From Gammaproteobacteria bacterium (GTDB lineage: Bacteria > Pseudomonadota > Gammaproteobacteria > Steroidobacterales > GCA-2729495), in assembly GCA_023383735.1 (NCBI GenBank), contig JAHDYN010000037.1, positions 1-10,398 on the forward strand: a DNA stretch of 10,398 nt. Direction: 5' to 3'. Made by a program: the position numbers and the translations under genes. A model generated the notes under the pieces. That model was not told the origin of the DNA. It saw only the letters and a program-made list of their open reading frames with translations, and did not search any database. Positions 1-7,924 of this stretch are shown here, piece after piece (position 1 is the stretch's first letter; every line of letters begins with the position of its first letter).

Positions 1-53
1 GGGGGGCGGGGGGGTTCCGGGGGGGGGGCGGGGGGGGGGGGGGGGGGGGGGGG
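1..53. repeat. Low-complexity G tract at window edge, probable sequencing or assembly artefact
   Basis: Of the first 53 bases all but six are G, including an uninterrupted run of 24 G at 30-53. Read on the minus strand in the accB frame it gives nearly continuous proline with one Ala, one Glu and one Arg and no stop. A Pro/Ala linker is expected at this point of AccB, so a real proline-rich segment is possible. Exclusive use of CCC and the sharp change in composition look more like a poly-G sequencing artefact or a collapsed contig end. Confidence 0.75.
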
Positions 54-236
54 TGTCGGTGTGGCGGCGGGTGCCAGGACGGCAGCAGGCTGGGGCGGCA
101 GCGTGTACTGCACAGCCGTTGCCGATGTGCTGCTGCGGCTGATGCGGATCGATTCTTCGCCCTCGGTGATCTCGAGTTCAGAGAGGCCGGATTCTTCGAG
201 CAGCTCGATGAGCTTCTTGACCTTGCGGATATCCAT
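1..236 (-). CDS. accB: Biotin carboxyl carrier protein of acetyl-CoA carboxylase, N-terminal part (cut by window edge)
   Basis: AccB carries the biotin that shuttles CO2 between biotin carboxylase (AccC) and carboxyltransferase in malonyl-CoA synthesis, in the cytoplasm. Only the first 78 codons are present. The start (ATG at 236-234) opens with MDIRKVKKLIELLEESGLSE, then LEITEGEESIRISR, the typical AccB N-terminal helix and strand. From about residue 39 the protein turns into an Ala/Pro-rich stretch, where the family has its flexible linker. The biotinyl domain with its Met-Lys-Met motif lies outside the window. The start sits 10 bases after the aroQ stop, so the two are probably co-transcribed and coupled; accC would be expected next. 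From residue 61 onward the frame is almost pure CCC proline codons, encoded by the G tract at 1-53. It contains no stop, but the sequence there is suspect. Identity of the N-terminus is secure from the family pattern; the left end is not. Confidence 0.88.
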   Translation of the reverse strand, partial: MDIRKVKKLIELLEESGLSELEITEGEESIRISRSSTSATAVQYTLPPQPAAVLAPAATPTPPPPPPPPAPPPEPPRP

Positions 237-242
237 GGGTGT

Positions 243-248
243 TCCTCT
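243..248 (-). promoter_or_regulatory. Ribosome binding site of accB, overlapping the aroQ stop
   Basis: On the minus strand AGAGGA lies 6 bases before the accB ATG and shares bases with the TAG stop of aroQ (249-247). This supports the accB start and suggests translational coupling of the two genes. Confidence 0.7.
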
Positions 249-699
249 ACTGGGGTTGCGAGGCGCGTGCGAGCTGGGCGCAGGCCGCCTGCAGGGCAAG
301 CTGGTAGCCGAGCGCACCGAGGCCGGTGATCACGCCGACTGCGATGTCCGATACATAGGAGTGCCGCCGGAATTCCTCCCGGGCGTGCACGTTGCTGAGG
401 TGGATCTCGATGAACGGAATCCCGACTGCCAGCAGCGCATCGCGCATCGCGACGCTGGTGTGGGTCAATGCGCCGGGGTTCAGCAGGATGAAGTCCACGA
501 TCCCGGCTGCCTGCTGGATCCGGTCGACCAGCTGCGCCTCCGAGTTGGTCTGGAAAGCCTCCAGCTGGTGCCCGGCAGCCTGTGCTGCCGCCATGGCGGC
601 ATTCTCGATGTCGGCCAGCGTCGTGGCACCGTATAGATGCGGTTCACGGCGTCCGAGCAGGTTCAGGTTGGGGCCGTTGAGAAGCAGCAGCCGGGCCAT
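247..699 (-). CDS. aroQ: 3-dehydroquinate dehydratase, type II
   Basis: AroQ converts 3-dehydroquinate to 3-dehydroshikimate, the third step of the shikimate pathway, in the cytoplasm as a dodecamer. The 150-residue length is normal for the type II enzyme. The N-terminus has the hallmark NGPNLNLLGRREP (residues 8-20), holding the catalytic arginine region and followed by the flexible-loop tyrosine Y23. NPGALTH (74-80) and the catalytic histidine in EIHLSN (H100) follow. The conserved RRHSY segment lies at 111-115. The ATG at 699 is directly before the conserved N-terminus. A weak purine stretch (AAAGAG) precedes it by 9 bases. The gene is 81 bases downstream of the TlpA-like gene and 10 bases upstream of accB. 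The aroQ-accB pairing is common in gammaproteobacteria and places this gene in a basic anabolic transcript. No odd residues were seen. Confidence 0.97.
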   Translation of the reverse strand: MARLLLLNGPNLNLLGRREPHLYGATTLADIENAAMAAAQAAGHQLEAFQTNSEAQLVDRIQQAAGIVDFILLNPGALTHTSVAMRDALLAVGIPFIEIHLSNVHAREEFRRHSYVSDIAVGVITGLGALGYQLALQAACAQLARASQPQ

Positions 700-780
700 G
701 TTTGGCTCTTTATCGCTGGAGATGGCAGCCAGTTTAGCGAACTTCTCGGTCGAATGACATTATGTGCAAGACCGCGGGTT
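700..780 (-). other. 81-base gap between the TlpA-like gene and aroQ
   Basis: On the minus strand the gap contains TTGCACATAATG and, further on, TTCGCTAAACTGG. Each looks like part of a sigma-70 promoter, but the spacings do not pair them well. No hairpin with a U-tract is visible. The gap is long enough for aroQ-accB to have its own promoter, separate from dsbD-tlpA. Confidence 0.3.
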
Positions 781-1404
781 TCAGGGCGCCGGGCTGTGCT
801 GATCGCGCTGCAGTATGGCGCGTGCTGCCGACGGCGTCAGCTCTCCCGTCGCCAGTTGCCGCGCCACGGTACCGATCCGGGCGAGATCCCGGGCGCTGAC
901 CTGGCCGGTATGGACGGCGAGGATTGTACCGTCTGCAGCGGCGACAACGGAGAAGGGCAAGCCGACAAAGGCCTCGCCAAATTGCTCGGCGGCCCGGGTG
1001 GCGGCCTCCTCGCCGAGCAGCACGGGATAGCTGATGCCGGTTTCGCCGACAAAGCGCAGTACCGGCTCGAGCCGGTCGAGTGCGATGCCGATGACCTGCA
1101 GTTCGGCGGGGTCCATCGACTGCTGCAGTTGTTCCAGCAGCGGCATTTCCTCGCGACAGGGCGTGCACCAGGTTGCCCAGAAATTGATCAGCAGGGCACG
1201 GTCCGGCCAGTCGGTGAGCGAGCGGGTTTCGCCGCGCAGGTCGGTGAGCGTGATCGGCGGCAGCTGTAGCGGTGTGGCGATGGACGGCGGCGGCGCCGGC
1301 GCGACCGGCGGGCTTTGTTGCGCCCAGTAGCGGCCGGCCAGAATGCCGCCGAACGCAAACACGACTGCCCACAGGCCGATGGCCAGTTTGCGCAGGGGGC
1401 TCAT
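781..1404 (-). CDS. TlpA-like membrane-anchored thioredoxin-family protein
   Basis: Predicted periplasmic thiol-disulfide protein, 207 residues. Residues 1-24 (positively charged start, then a hydrophobic stretch around 7-23) form an uncleaved anchor or signal segment. A Pro/Ala-rich spacer (31-50) follows, then a thioredoxin/TlpA/ResA-like domain with the active site WATWCTPC (C80 and C83) and the cis-proline in GLPFSV (P150). The WCxPC pattern is typical of reducing TlpA/ResA/CcmG-type proteins. The ATG at 1404 lies 3 bases beyond the dsbD stop (TGA at 1410-1408), so the two are almost certainly co-expressed. DsbD keeps periplasmic thioredoxins reduced, so this protein is a natural electron acceptor. 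Its target could be a cytochrome c apoprotein, a copper centre or an oxidised protein; the sequence does not say which. No CcmG-specific context such as ccm genes is visible. An 81-base gap separates it from aroQ. Confidence 0.9.
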   Translation of the reverse strand: MSPLRKLAIGLWAVVFAFGGILAGRYWAQQSPPVAPAPPPSIATPLQLPPITLTDLRGETRSLTDWPDRALLINFWATWCTPCREEMPLLEQLQQSMDPAELQVIGIALDRLEPVLRFVGETGISYPVLLGEEAATRAAEQFGEAFVGLPFSVVAAADGTILAVHTGQVSARDLARIGTVARQLATGELTPSAARAILQRDQHSPAP

Positions 1405-1407
1405 GCC

Positions 1408-3696
1408 TCAGCGTTCCGGGGCTGCGGCAAATGCGCGGCGCAGATGTGCCGCAAAGACTTCGGCTTTCATGAATCCCACCACGCGAAAGCCCGGCTGTTC
1501 GCTGCCGTCAGCATGGAAAAACACGATGGTCGGTGGCCCGATGATGCCGAAGCGTTTCATCAGGGCCTGGTCGTCGGCATCCATTGCCGTGACATCCGCC
1601 TGCAGCGCGATCGCCCTGTCCAGCTGCTTGCGCACGGCAGGATCCGGGAAGGTATATCTCTCCATTTCCTTGCAGGACACGCACCAGTCGGCATAGAAGT
1701 CCAGCATCGCCGGCTGGCCGGCGCTGGCTGCCCGCGCAAGCTGTGCATCGAGATCGGCGCTGGTCTTGATGCGGACGAGTGGCGATGACTCGCTGGCGCT
1801 GTCGGGGTCGTGCGCTGCCGTTCCGCGCAGGAACTGCAGGGGCTGCAGCGCGTCCTTGCTGCCGCCAAATGCGCCGATCAGCAGCACGAGCCCGTACAGC
1901 AGGACCACGATCCCGAGGCCTTTGCCGAGTTTGCGCACCAGGCTCGATTTTTCATCCAGCGGCACGAAGGTGCCGAGCAGGTTGCTGGCTGCAACCAGCA
2001 GGATCCCCCACAGCGCGAGCGTGACGGTCCCGGACCACAGGCGGTCGAGCATCCAGACCGCCATGCCCAGCATCATCAGGCCAAACAGCGCTTTCACCGA
2101 GTTCATCCAGGCGCCGGTTTTCGGCATGAGGTGGCCGGCGGAAGCGCCGATCGCGAGCAAGGGGATGCCCATGCCGATGGCCAGCGCAAACAGGGCAAGT
2201 GCGCCGCGGCTCAGGTCGCCCGTGCGCGCGATCACGGTGAGTGCGGCCACCAGCGGCGGCGTCACGCAGGTGGTGACGACGGCTGCGGAGATCATGCCCA
2301 TCACGCCCGCGCCCAGCAGCCGGCCCGACTGCTGGCGGCCCGACATGGCGTTGAGCCGGGTTTGCCATGCGGAGGGAATCTGCAACTCGAAAAGGCCGAA
2401 CATCGACAGCGCGAGGGCCACGAACAGCAGTGCGACGCCGATGGTCACGGCCGGCTTCTGAACGATCGCCTGCACCTGCGCGCCGGCGGCGGCGACTAGC
2501 GCGCCAAGCGCGGTGTAGGTCATCGCCATGCCCAGCACGAAGGCGACCGACAGCATGAAGCTGCGCAAGGTGGTGCTGCCCGTCTGGCCAGCGCTGCCGG
2601 CGTCGGCGGCTCCGCTCTGGCCGACGATGATGCCGGAGAGGATCGGGTACATGGGCAGGCAGCAGGGCGTGAAGGAGAGCAGCAGGCCGAGTCCGGCAAA
2701 CATCGCCATCACCGCCAGCAGGTTGCCGTCGCGGATCAGAGCGAACAGCCGATCCTGTTCCGCTTCGCTGCGGGGCGCTGCCGCGCCACTCGCATCGGTG
2801 CTGACTGCCGGCAGTTCAAGGTTGATCGACACGCGTTGCGGCGGGTAGCAGATGCTGTCGAGTTTGCAGCCCTGGTACTCGATCGTGAGCGGCAGGCTGA
2901 CGGCAGCCGGGCCGCGCCGGCTCAGCGGTACCGTCATGGTCACCGGTTCGTGAAAGACCAGGGTCTCGCCGTAGCTCTCGTCGTTTATCGGGGTGCCGGC
3001 CGGCAATGACGGGGGGCCGAGTTGCACCTTGTCGCTGTCGGTACTGGCCTGCAGCGAGTGCCGGTACAGGTAGTAGCCCGGCCTGGTGTCCCAGTGCAGC
3101 TCCAGCGTGAAATCATCGGCGAGCGCGGTCTGCAGCGGGAAGGCTTGCGCAACGGGCAGCGGTTCGTCGTCGGCGCTTTGCCGCGTGCTCTTCAGCAGCG
3201 CTTCCAGCTTGCTGCCTGATGCGGCGGTCCCGGCGGCCGGCAACTCCACATTGGCGACCCATACCTGGGGCGGGTAGCAGAGACCGATGTCGGCGCAACC
3301 CTGGGACTTGATGGCCAGCGCCAGCTTGACCGGGCCGGGCGGCCGGGCGCTGATCGGCAGACGCACCTCGAGCGCATCGCGGAAGATGTGCATCTGGCCA
3401 AAATATTCGTCGTTATGCGGTGTTCCCGTCGGGATCGACGCTGATCCAAGCGTGATTCCCGGAGTTCGGCTCTCATAGCTCATCCGTTCCCGATACAGGT
3501 AGTGTTCGGGTTCGATGGTCCAGCGCACGGTGATCTCGTCCGCGGTGGCGCTGGTCACATAGCGGAAGGCCTGGTCCGGCTTGAGGATGTCGGCTTCGCT
3601 GCCCCGCCCGACAGCTGCCCTGGCCGCGAGCGCGGAGAGGAGCAGAGCCAGGCCCAGCAGCGCCAGCCCGAAAATGGCCGGGGCGCGATATGTCAT
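1408..3696 (-). CDS. dsbD: Thiol:disulfide interchange protein DsbD with a duplicated N-terminal alpha domain
   Basis: DsbD passes electrons from cytoplasmic thioredoxin across the inner membrane to periplasmic thiol proteins. At 762 residues it is clearly longer than usual (roughly 570-600). After a signal peptide (about residues 1-28) it carries two consecutive DsbD-alpha domains. The first has SQGCADIGLCYPP with C134 and C140, the second YQGCKLDSICYPP with C277 and C283. The membrane domain (about 325-615, eight predicted segments) has its redox cysteines in TPCCLPMYP (C345, followed by an extra C346) and TTCVTPP (C477). The C-terminal thioredoxin-like gamma domain has WCVSC (C672, C675). 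I chose the ATG at 3696 because the signal peptide MTYRAPAIFGLALLG starts there. An in-frame TTG at 3732 would put 12 charged residues in front. The gene heads the minus-strand cluster and is divergent from groES. The known family fits throughout; the duplication is the odd part. Confidence 0.96.
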   Translation of the reverse strand: MTYRAPAIFGLALLGLALLLSALAARAAVGRGSEADILKPDQAFRYVTSATADEITVRWTIEPEHYLYRERMSYESRTPGITLGSASIPTGTPHNDEYFGQMHIFRDALEVRLPISARPPGPVKLALAIKSQGCADIGLCYPPQVWVANVELPAAGTAASGSKLEALLKSTRQSADDEPLPVAQAFPLQTALADDFTLELHWDTRPGYYLYRHSLQASTDSDKVQLGPPSLPAGTPINDESYGETLVFHEPVTMTVPLSRRGPAAVSLPLTIEYQGCKLDSICYPPQRVSINLELPAVSTDASGAAAPRSEAEQDRLFALIRDGNLLAVMAMFAGLGLLLSFTPCCLPMYPILSGIIVGQSGAADAGSAGQTGSTTLRSFMLSVAFVLGMAMTYTALGALVAAAGAQVQAIVQKPAVTIGVALLFVALALSMFGLFELQIPSAWQTRLNAMSGRQQSGRLLGAGVMGMISAAVVTTCVTPPLVAALTVIARTGDLSRGALALFALAIGMGIPLLAIGASAGHLMPKTGAWMNSVKALFGLMMLGMAVWMLDRLWSGTVTLALWGILLVAASNLLGTFVPLDEKSSLVRKLGKGLGIVVLLYGLVLLIGAFGGSKDALQPLQFLRGTAAHDPDSASESSPLVRIKTSADLDAQLARAASAGQPAMLDFYADWCVSCKEMERYTFPDPAVRKQLDRAIALQADVTAMDADDQALMKRFGIIGPPTIVFFHADGSEQPGFRVVGFMKAEVFAAHLRRAFAAAPER

Positions 3697-3794
3697 CGGT
3701 GTTTTACCCGCTTCGGTCGGTCGTTTGCCCAATGGGATACGGTCTCATCCGGTGCCGACGGAGTCCATCGATACCGGCGCGAATTATGTCAGCC
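3697..3794. other. Divergent upstream region of dsbD
   Basis: This 98-base stretch between the dsbD start and the groESL promoter must hold the start of the minus-strand transcript. On the minus strand there is GCTGACATAATTC near 3784-3796, containing a CATAAT that resembles a -10 box, but no matching -35 element at the right distance. I see no clear operator. The dsbD ribosome binding site is weak (GAAGCGGG about 12 bases upstream of the ATG). Confidence 0.35.
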
Positions 3795-3823
3795 CTTGAA
3801 ATCCGCGTTGCCGCCCCTATGAT
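3795..3823 (+). promoter_or_regulatory. Sigma-32-type heat-shock promoter of groESL
   Basis: CTTGAAA at 3795-3801 matches the -35 consensus of the heat-shock sigma factor RpoH (sigma-32). CCCCTATGAT at 3814-3823 matches its -10 box (CCCCATnT) with two bases swapped. The spacer is 12 bases, within the usual range. Transcription would start around 3828-3832, inside the CIRCE repeat, leaving an untranslated leader of about 100 bases before groES. Assigned by consensus only. Confidence 0.8.
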
Positions 3824-3849
3824 TGGCACTCTCCGCGAGAGAGTGCTAA
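3823..3849. promoter_or_regulatory. CIRCE operator (HrcA binding site) of groESL
   Basis: TTGGCACTC (3823-3831), nine spacer bases, then GAGTGCTAA (3841-3849). The CIRCE consensus is TTAGCACTC-N9-GAGTGCTAA, so only one base differs and the spacer length is exact. HrcA dimers bind this element and repress chaperone genes until GroEL is occupied by misfolded protein. It overlaps the predicted transcription start of the sigma-32-type promoter, a position suited to repression. The hrcA gene is not in the window. Confidence 0.95.
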
Positions 3850-3916
3850 TCCATTCGAACAATCTGGTGTCCCGGGGCCCTGAGGGGCTTTGGCGGCACC
3901 CTGTCACCGGCTTATT

Positions 3917-3925
3917 GGAGGAGAG
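3917..3925 (+). promoter_or_regulatory. Ribosome binding site of groES
   Basis: GGAGGAGAG, a near-perfect Shine-Dalgarno sequence, ends 7 bases before the ATG at 3933. It fixes the groES start and rules out the long in-frame extension that runs back through the promoter region. Confidence 0.9.
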
Positions 3926-3932
3926 TTTTGCC

Positions 3933-4223
3933 ATGAAGATCCGTCCCTTACACGACCGCGTCATCATCAAGCGCACCGAAGAGGAGCGTAAGTCTCCCGG
4001 TGGCATCGTGATCCCTGACTCGGCCACCGAAAAGCCCATCCGGGGCAAGGTCATTGCCGTAGGCAAGGGCCGGATTCTCGAGAATGGCGAGATCCGCGCG
4101 CTCGACCTGAAGGTGGGCGACAAGGTGCTGTTCGGCAAGTACAGCGGCACCGAGGTCAAGGTCGAAGGCGAAGACCTGCTCGTCATGAAAGAAGACGACA
4201 TCATGGCCGTGATCGAAGGCTAA
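3933..4223 (+). CDS. groES: Co-chaperonin GroES
   Basis: GroES is the heptameric lid that caps GroEL and closes the folding chamber in the cytoplasm. The protein has 96 residues, the standard length. It starts with MKIRPLHDRVIIKRTEEERK. The mobile loop around residues 17-32 contains SPGGIVIPDSA with the hydrophobic Ile-Val-Ile contact to GroEL. VGDKVLFGKYSGTEVK and the C-terminal EDDIMAVIEG are typical. The strong ribosome binding site fixes the start. It is the first gene of the groESL operon, 36 bases before groEL, under the sigma-32-type promoter and CIRCE operator. There is nothing unusual in the protein. Confidence 0.99.
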   Translation: MKIRPLHDRVIIKRTEEERKSPGGIVIPDSATEKPIRGKVIAVGKGRILENGEIRALDLKVGDKVLFGKYSGTEVKVEGEDLLVMKEDDIMAVIEG

Positions 4224-4245
4224 GCGTCGAATCAACCAGGAATTC

Positions 4246-4252
4246 AGAGGAA
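4246..4252 (+). promoter_or_regulatory. Ribosome binding site of groEL
   Basis: AGAGGAA lies 7 bases before the groEL ATG at 4260, in the 36-base gap after the groES stop. Confidence 0.8.
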
Positions 4253-4259
4253 TACATCA

Positions 4260-5900
<1,641 letters not shown>

Positions 5901-5946
5901 GAGCGGCGTCAGCCGCGCTTGCTGGTCCGTCACGCAGGCGAACCCG

Positions 5947-5977
5947 AAAAGCCCCGCTCCGGCGGGGCTTTTCTTTT
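5947..5977. terminator. Intrinsic terminator after groEL, likely bidirectional
   Basis: GCCCCGC (5951-5957), a TCCG loop and GCGGGGC (5962-5968) form a 7-base-pair GC stem. It is flanked by AAAA (5947-5950) and TTTTCTTTT (5969-5977), so the stem can extend by A-T pairs. The U-tract serves groESL. The A-run gives a shorter U-tract on the opposite strand, useful for the convergent yebE-like gene that stops at 5983. A smaller hairpin (GCGGC-GTCA-GCCGC, 5903-5916) directly follows the groEL stop but has no U-tract. Confidence 0.92.
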
Positions 5978-5982
5978 GTGGG

Positions 5983-6729
5983 TCAAGCCAGAGTCTGCTC
6001 CAGTGATGCCCGCACTTCCGCCGGCAGCCCGAGGCGCACGGCCAGCGCATCGAGCCAGGCGCGCTCTGCCGGATGGTCGGGATCGATCGCGAGCCGCGAT
6101 GCCAGGTAAAGTTCTGCGGCCTGTTCCGGCGTGGCCACCTGTGCGACCAGACCCGGGATGTCGACCGGTTGCGACAGGGCATCGAACACCAGTGCCTTGC
6201 CCTCGGCATCAATCCCCATGCGTTCGACCTCCGTGAAAAGCCGGCGCTGTTCATCTGCATCGACGTGGCCGTCGGCCTTGGCGGCGGCGATCATTCCGCG
6301 CAGGAGTACCAGCGCGAATGGCCCGCCATCTGTCGCAGGCTGTGCGTGTGGCAGCAAGGCGGGTGCCGTTGCGGCGAGCGCTTGTGCCGGATCGATGGTG
6401 GCCGTGGCCTTCTGCCCCATGCCCGCCTGGGACGCGCGATAGCTCTGCCATGTCTGGTACGCGATCGCTCCCAGGACCGCAGCGCCGCCATAACCGACGG
6501 CCCCGCTGGCCAGCTTCTTCATTTTCTTGCCACCCACCAGCATGCCGAGCAGCCCGCCGGTCAGCGCACCTGCCCCAAATGCCTGCGCACCGCTCGCCTG
6601 GTTCAGGCGGTCGCGCGCCTGCGTGGCCACCTGGCCGGCCCGTTGTGCCAGGCCGCCGGGCGGGTTGACCCCGGTAGCGCCAGGGTTGCCGCCCAGGAAC
6701 TGGTCGAGTAACTGCTTCGCATCGAACAT
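5983..6729 (-). CDS. yebE: YebE-like DUF533 / TerB-family inner-membrane protein
   Basis: A 248-residue protein of the DUF533 family (E. coli YebE). The function is not established; membership rests on the overall layout. The N-terminal 50 residues are Gly/Pro/Gln-rich (MFDAKQLLDQFLGGNPG). A glycine-rich hydrophobic stretch (about 52-67, GALTGGLLGMLVGG), a KKMKK cluster (69-72 region) and a second hydrophobic segment (78-91) suggest membrane insertion. A linker with Ala/Pro follows. The C-terminal half (about 137-246) is a helical TerB-like domain with the hallmark MIAAAKADGHVDADE (146-160), whose acidic residues resemble a metal-binding site. The ATG at 6729 is preceded by AGGTGA on the minus strand. 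It is convergent with groEL, sharing the terminator, and divergent from the antiporter gene 74 bases away. The gene name is by resemblance only. Confidence 0.85.
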   Translation of the reverse strand: MFDAKQLLDQFLGGNPGATGVNPPGGLAQRAGQVATQARDRLNQASGAQAFGAGALTGGLLGMLVGGKKMKKLASGAVGYGGAAVLGAIAYQTWQSYRASQAGMGQKATATIDPAQALAATAPALLPHAQPATDGGPFALVLLRGMIAAAKADGHVDADEQRRLFTEVERMGIDAEGKALVFDALSQPVDIPGLVAQVATPEQAAELYLASRLAIDPDHPAERAWLDALAVRLGLPAEVRASLEQTLA

Positions 6730-6803
6730 CGGTCACCTGCTGTGTGTTAAAAAACGGTCTTGCGCTTCGACCACGCGCACTGGAAAAGGTGCCTCGGAAA
6801 ACA

Positions 6804-7907
6804 ATGCCCCTGACCGATCAAATCGTTACCGGCGATCTGCTGTTCTTCCTCGCAGGACTGGCCGCGCTGGTCCTCGGTGCCGAGGCGCTGGTGCGCGGCG
6901 CCTCGAAGCTGGCGTTGTCCTTCGGCATATCGCCGCTGGTGGTGGGGCTGACGGTGGTGGCCTTCGGTACGAGCGCGCCCGAGATGGCCGTCTCCGTCGG
7001 TGCGGCACTCGACGGCACGGCCGACATCGCGGTGGGCAACGTGGTGGGCAGCAACATCTTCAACGTGCTGTTCATCCTCGGCCTCTCGGCGTTGATCGTG
7101 CCGCTGGTGGTGGACGCGCAGATCATCCGCCAGGAAGTGCCGATCATGATTGGGGCCAGCATTTTGCTGCTGCCCATGCTGCTCGACAAGCGCGTCGGTA
7201 CAACGGATGCGGCCATCCTGCTCGTGCTGCTCATCGCCTACACCACCTTCCTCGTGGTGCAGTCGCGCCGCCAGACGCAGGCCACGGTCGCCGAGTACGC
7301 GCAGGCCGCTGGCCACCGCGCAGCCGGCTGGGACCGGCACTGGGCGGTGCAGCTGTTGCTGGTGGCCGCAGGGCTGTCGCTGCTGGTGCTCGGCTCGCGC
7401 TGGCTGGTGGGTGCGGCGGTGAGCTTCGCCAAGGGTTTCGGCGTGAGCGAACTGGTGATCGGCCTGACCATCGTCGCCGCAGGTACTTCGCTGCCGGAGG
7501 TGGCGACTTCCGTCCTCGCAGCCCTGCGCGGTGAGCGGGATATCGCCGTGGGCAATGCGGTCGGCAGCTGCACCTTCAACATCCTCGGCTGCCTTGGCCT
7601 GGCGGGACTGGCATCGCCGTCCGGCCTGCCGGTCGCCGAGGCGGTGCTGAACTTCGACGTCTGGGTGATGGTGGCGGTGGCCGTGGCCTGCCTGCCGGTC
7701 TTCGCCACCGGTCGCGAAATCGCCCGCTGGGAGGGCGCGCTGTTCCTCGGCTACTACCTGGCCTACACCGCCTACGTCGTGCTGGCCGCCCAGCATCACG
7801 ATGCGCTGCCGGGCTTCAGCGCGGTGATGCTGTCTTTCGTCCTGCCGCTGACGGTGATCACGCTGGTCGTGGTGGTGGTGCGCGGGAACGCCGCACGGCG
7901 TGACTGA
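6804..7907 (+). CDS. yrbG: Calcium/sodium antiporter of the YrbG type (CaCA family)
   Basis: Inner-membrane cation antiporter of 367 residues with about ten hydrophobic segments, predicted to exchange Ca2+ (or another cation) for Na+ or H+. The two inverted alpha repeats of the CaCA family are clear. Alpha-1 has GTSAPE (55-60) and GNVVGSNIFN (78-87); alpha-2 has GTSLPE (227-232) and GNAVGSCTFN (250-259). The acidic residues of both GTSxPE motifs are present. In alpha-2 the usual asparagine of GSNxFN is C256, an unusual change next to the ion pathway. A soluble loop (about 153-178) separates the halves. I chose the ATG at 6804, where the family-like MPLTDQIVTGDLLFFLAGLA begins. A GTG at 6744 in the same frame would add 20 Arg/Lys-rich residues and nearly reach the divergent gene's start. 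True substrate is unproven; the downstream LPS-related genes that accompany yrbG in E. coli are absent. Confidence 0.92.
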   Translation: MPLTDQIVTGDLLFFLAGLAALVLGAEALVRGASKLALSFGISPLVVGLTVVAFGTSAPEMAVSVGAALDGTADIAVGNVVGSNIFNVLFILGLSALIVPLVVDAQIIRQEVPIMIGASILLLPMLLDKRVGTTDAAILLVLLIAYTTFLVVQSRRQTQATVAEYAQAAGHRAAGWDRHWAVQLLLVAAGLSLLVLGSRWLVGAAVSFAKGFGVSELVIGLTIVAAGTSLPEVATSVLAALRGERDIAVGNAVGSCTFNILGCLGLAGLASPSGLPVAEAVLNFDVWVMVAVAVACLPVFATGREIARWEGALFLGYYLAYTAYVVLAAQHHDALPGFSAVMLSFVLPLTVITLVVVVVRGNAARRD

Positions 7908-7924
7908 CGCCCCCGGCGGTTTCC

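Noticed and set aside
3697..3732. TTG start for dsbD at 3732
   Set aside because: It adds 12 mainly charged residues before a good signal peptide that starts at the ATG at 3696. The ATG start is more credible, though its ribosome binding site is weak.
3690..3932. In-frame N-terminal extension of groES back to 3690
   Set aside because: It would translate through the sigma-32-type promoter and CIRCE operator. The strong ribosome binding site at 3917-3925 and the standard GroES length fix the start at 3933.
6744..6803. GTG start for the antiporter at 6744
   Set aside because: It adds 20 Arg/Lys-rich residues not typical of the family, and it would consume nearly the whole divergent promoter gap. 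The ATG at 6804 begins where family-like sequence begins.
7908..7924. Terminator between the convergent antiporter and MsrQ-like genes
   Set aside because: The 17-base gap shows a C/G-rich stretch but no stable hairpin with a U-tract on either strand.
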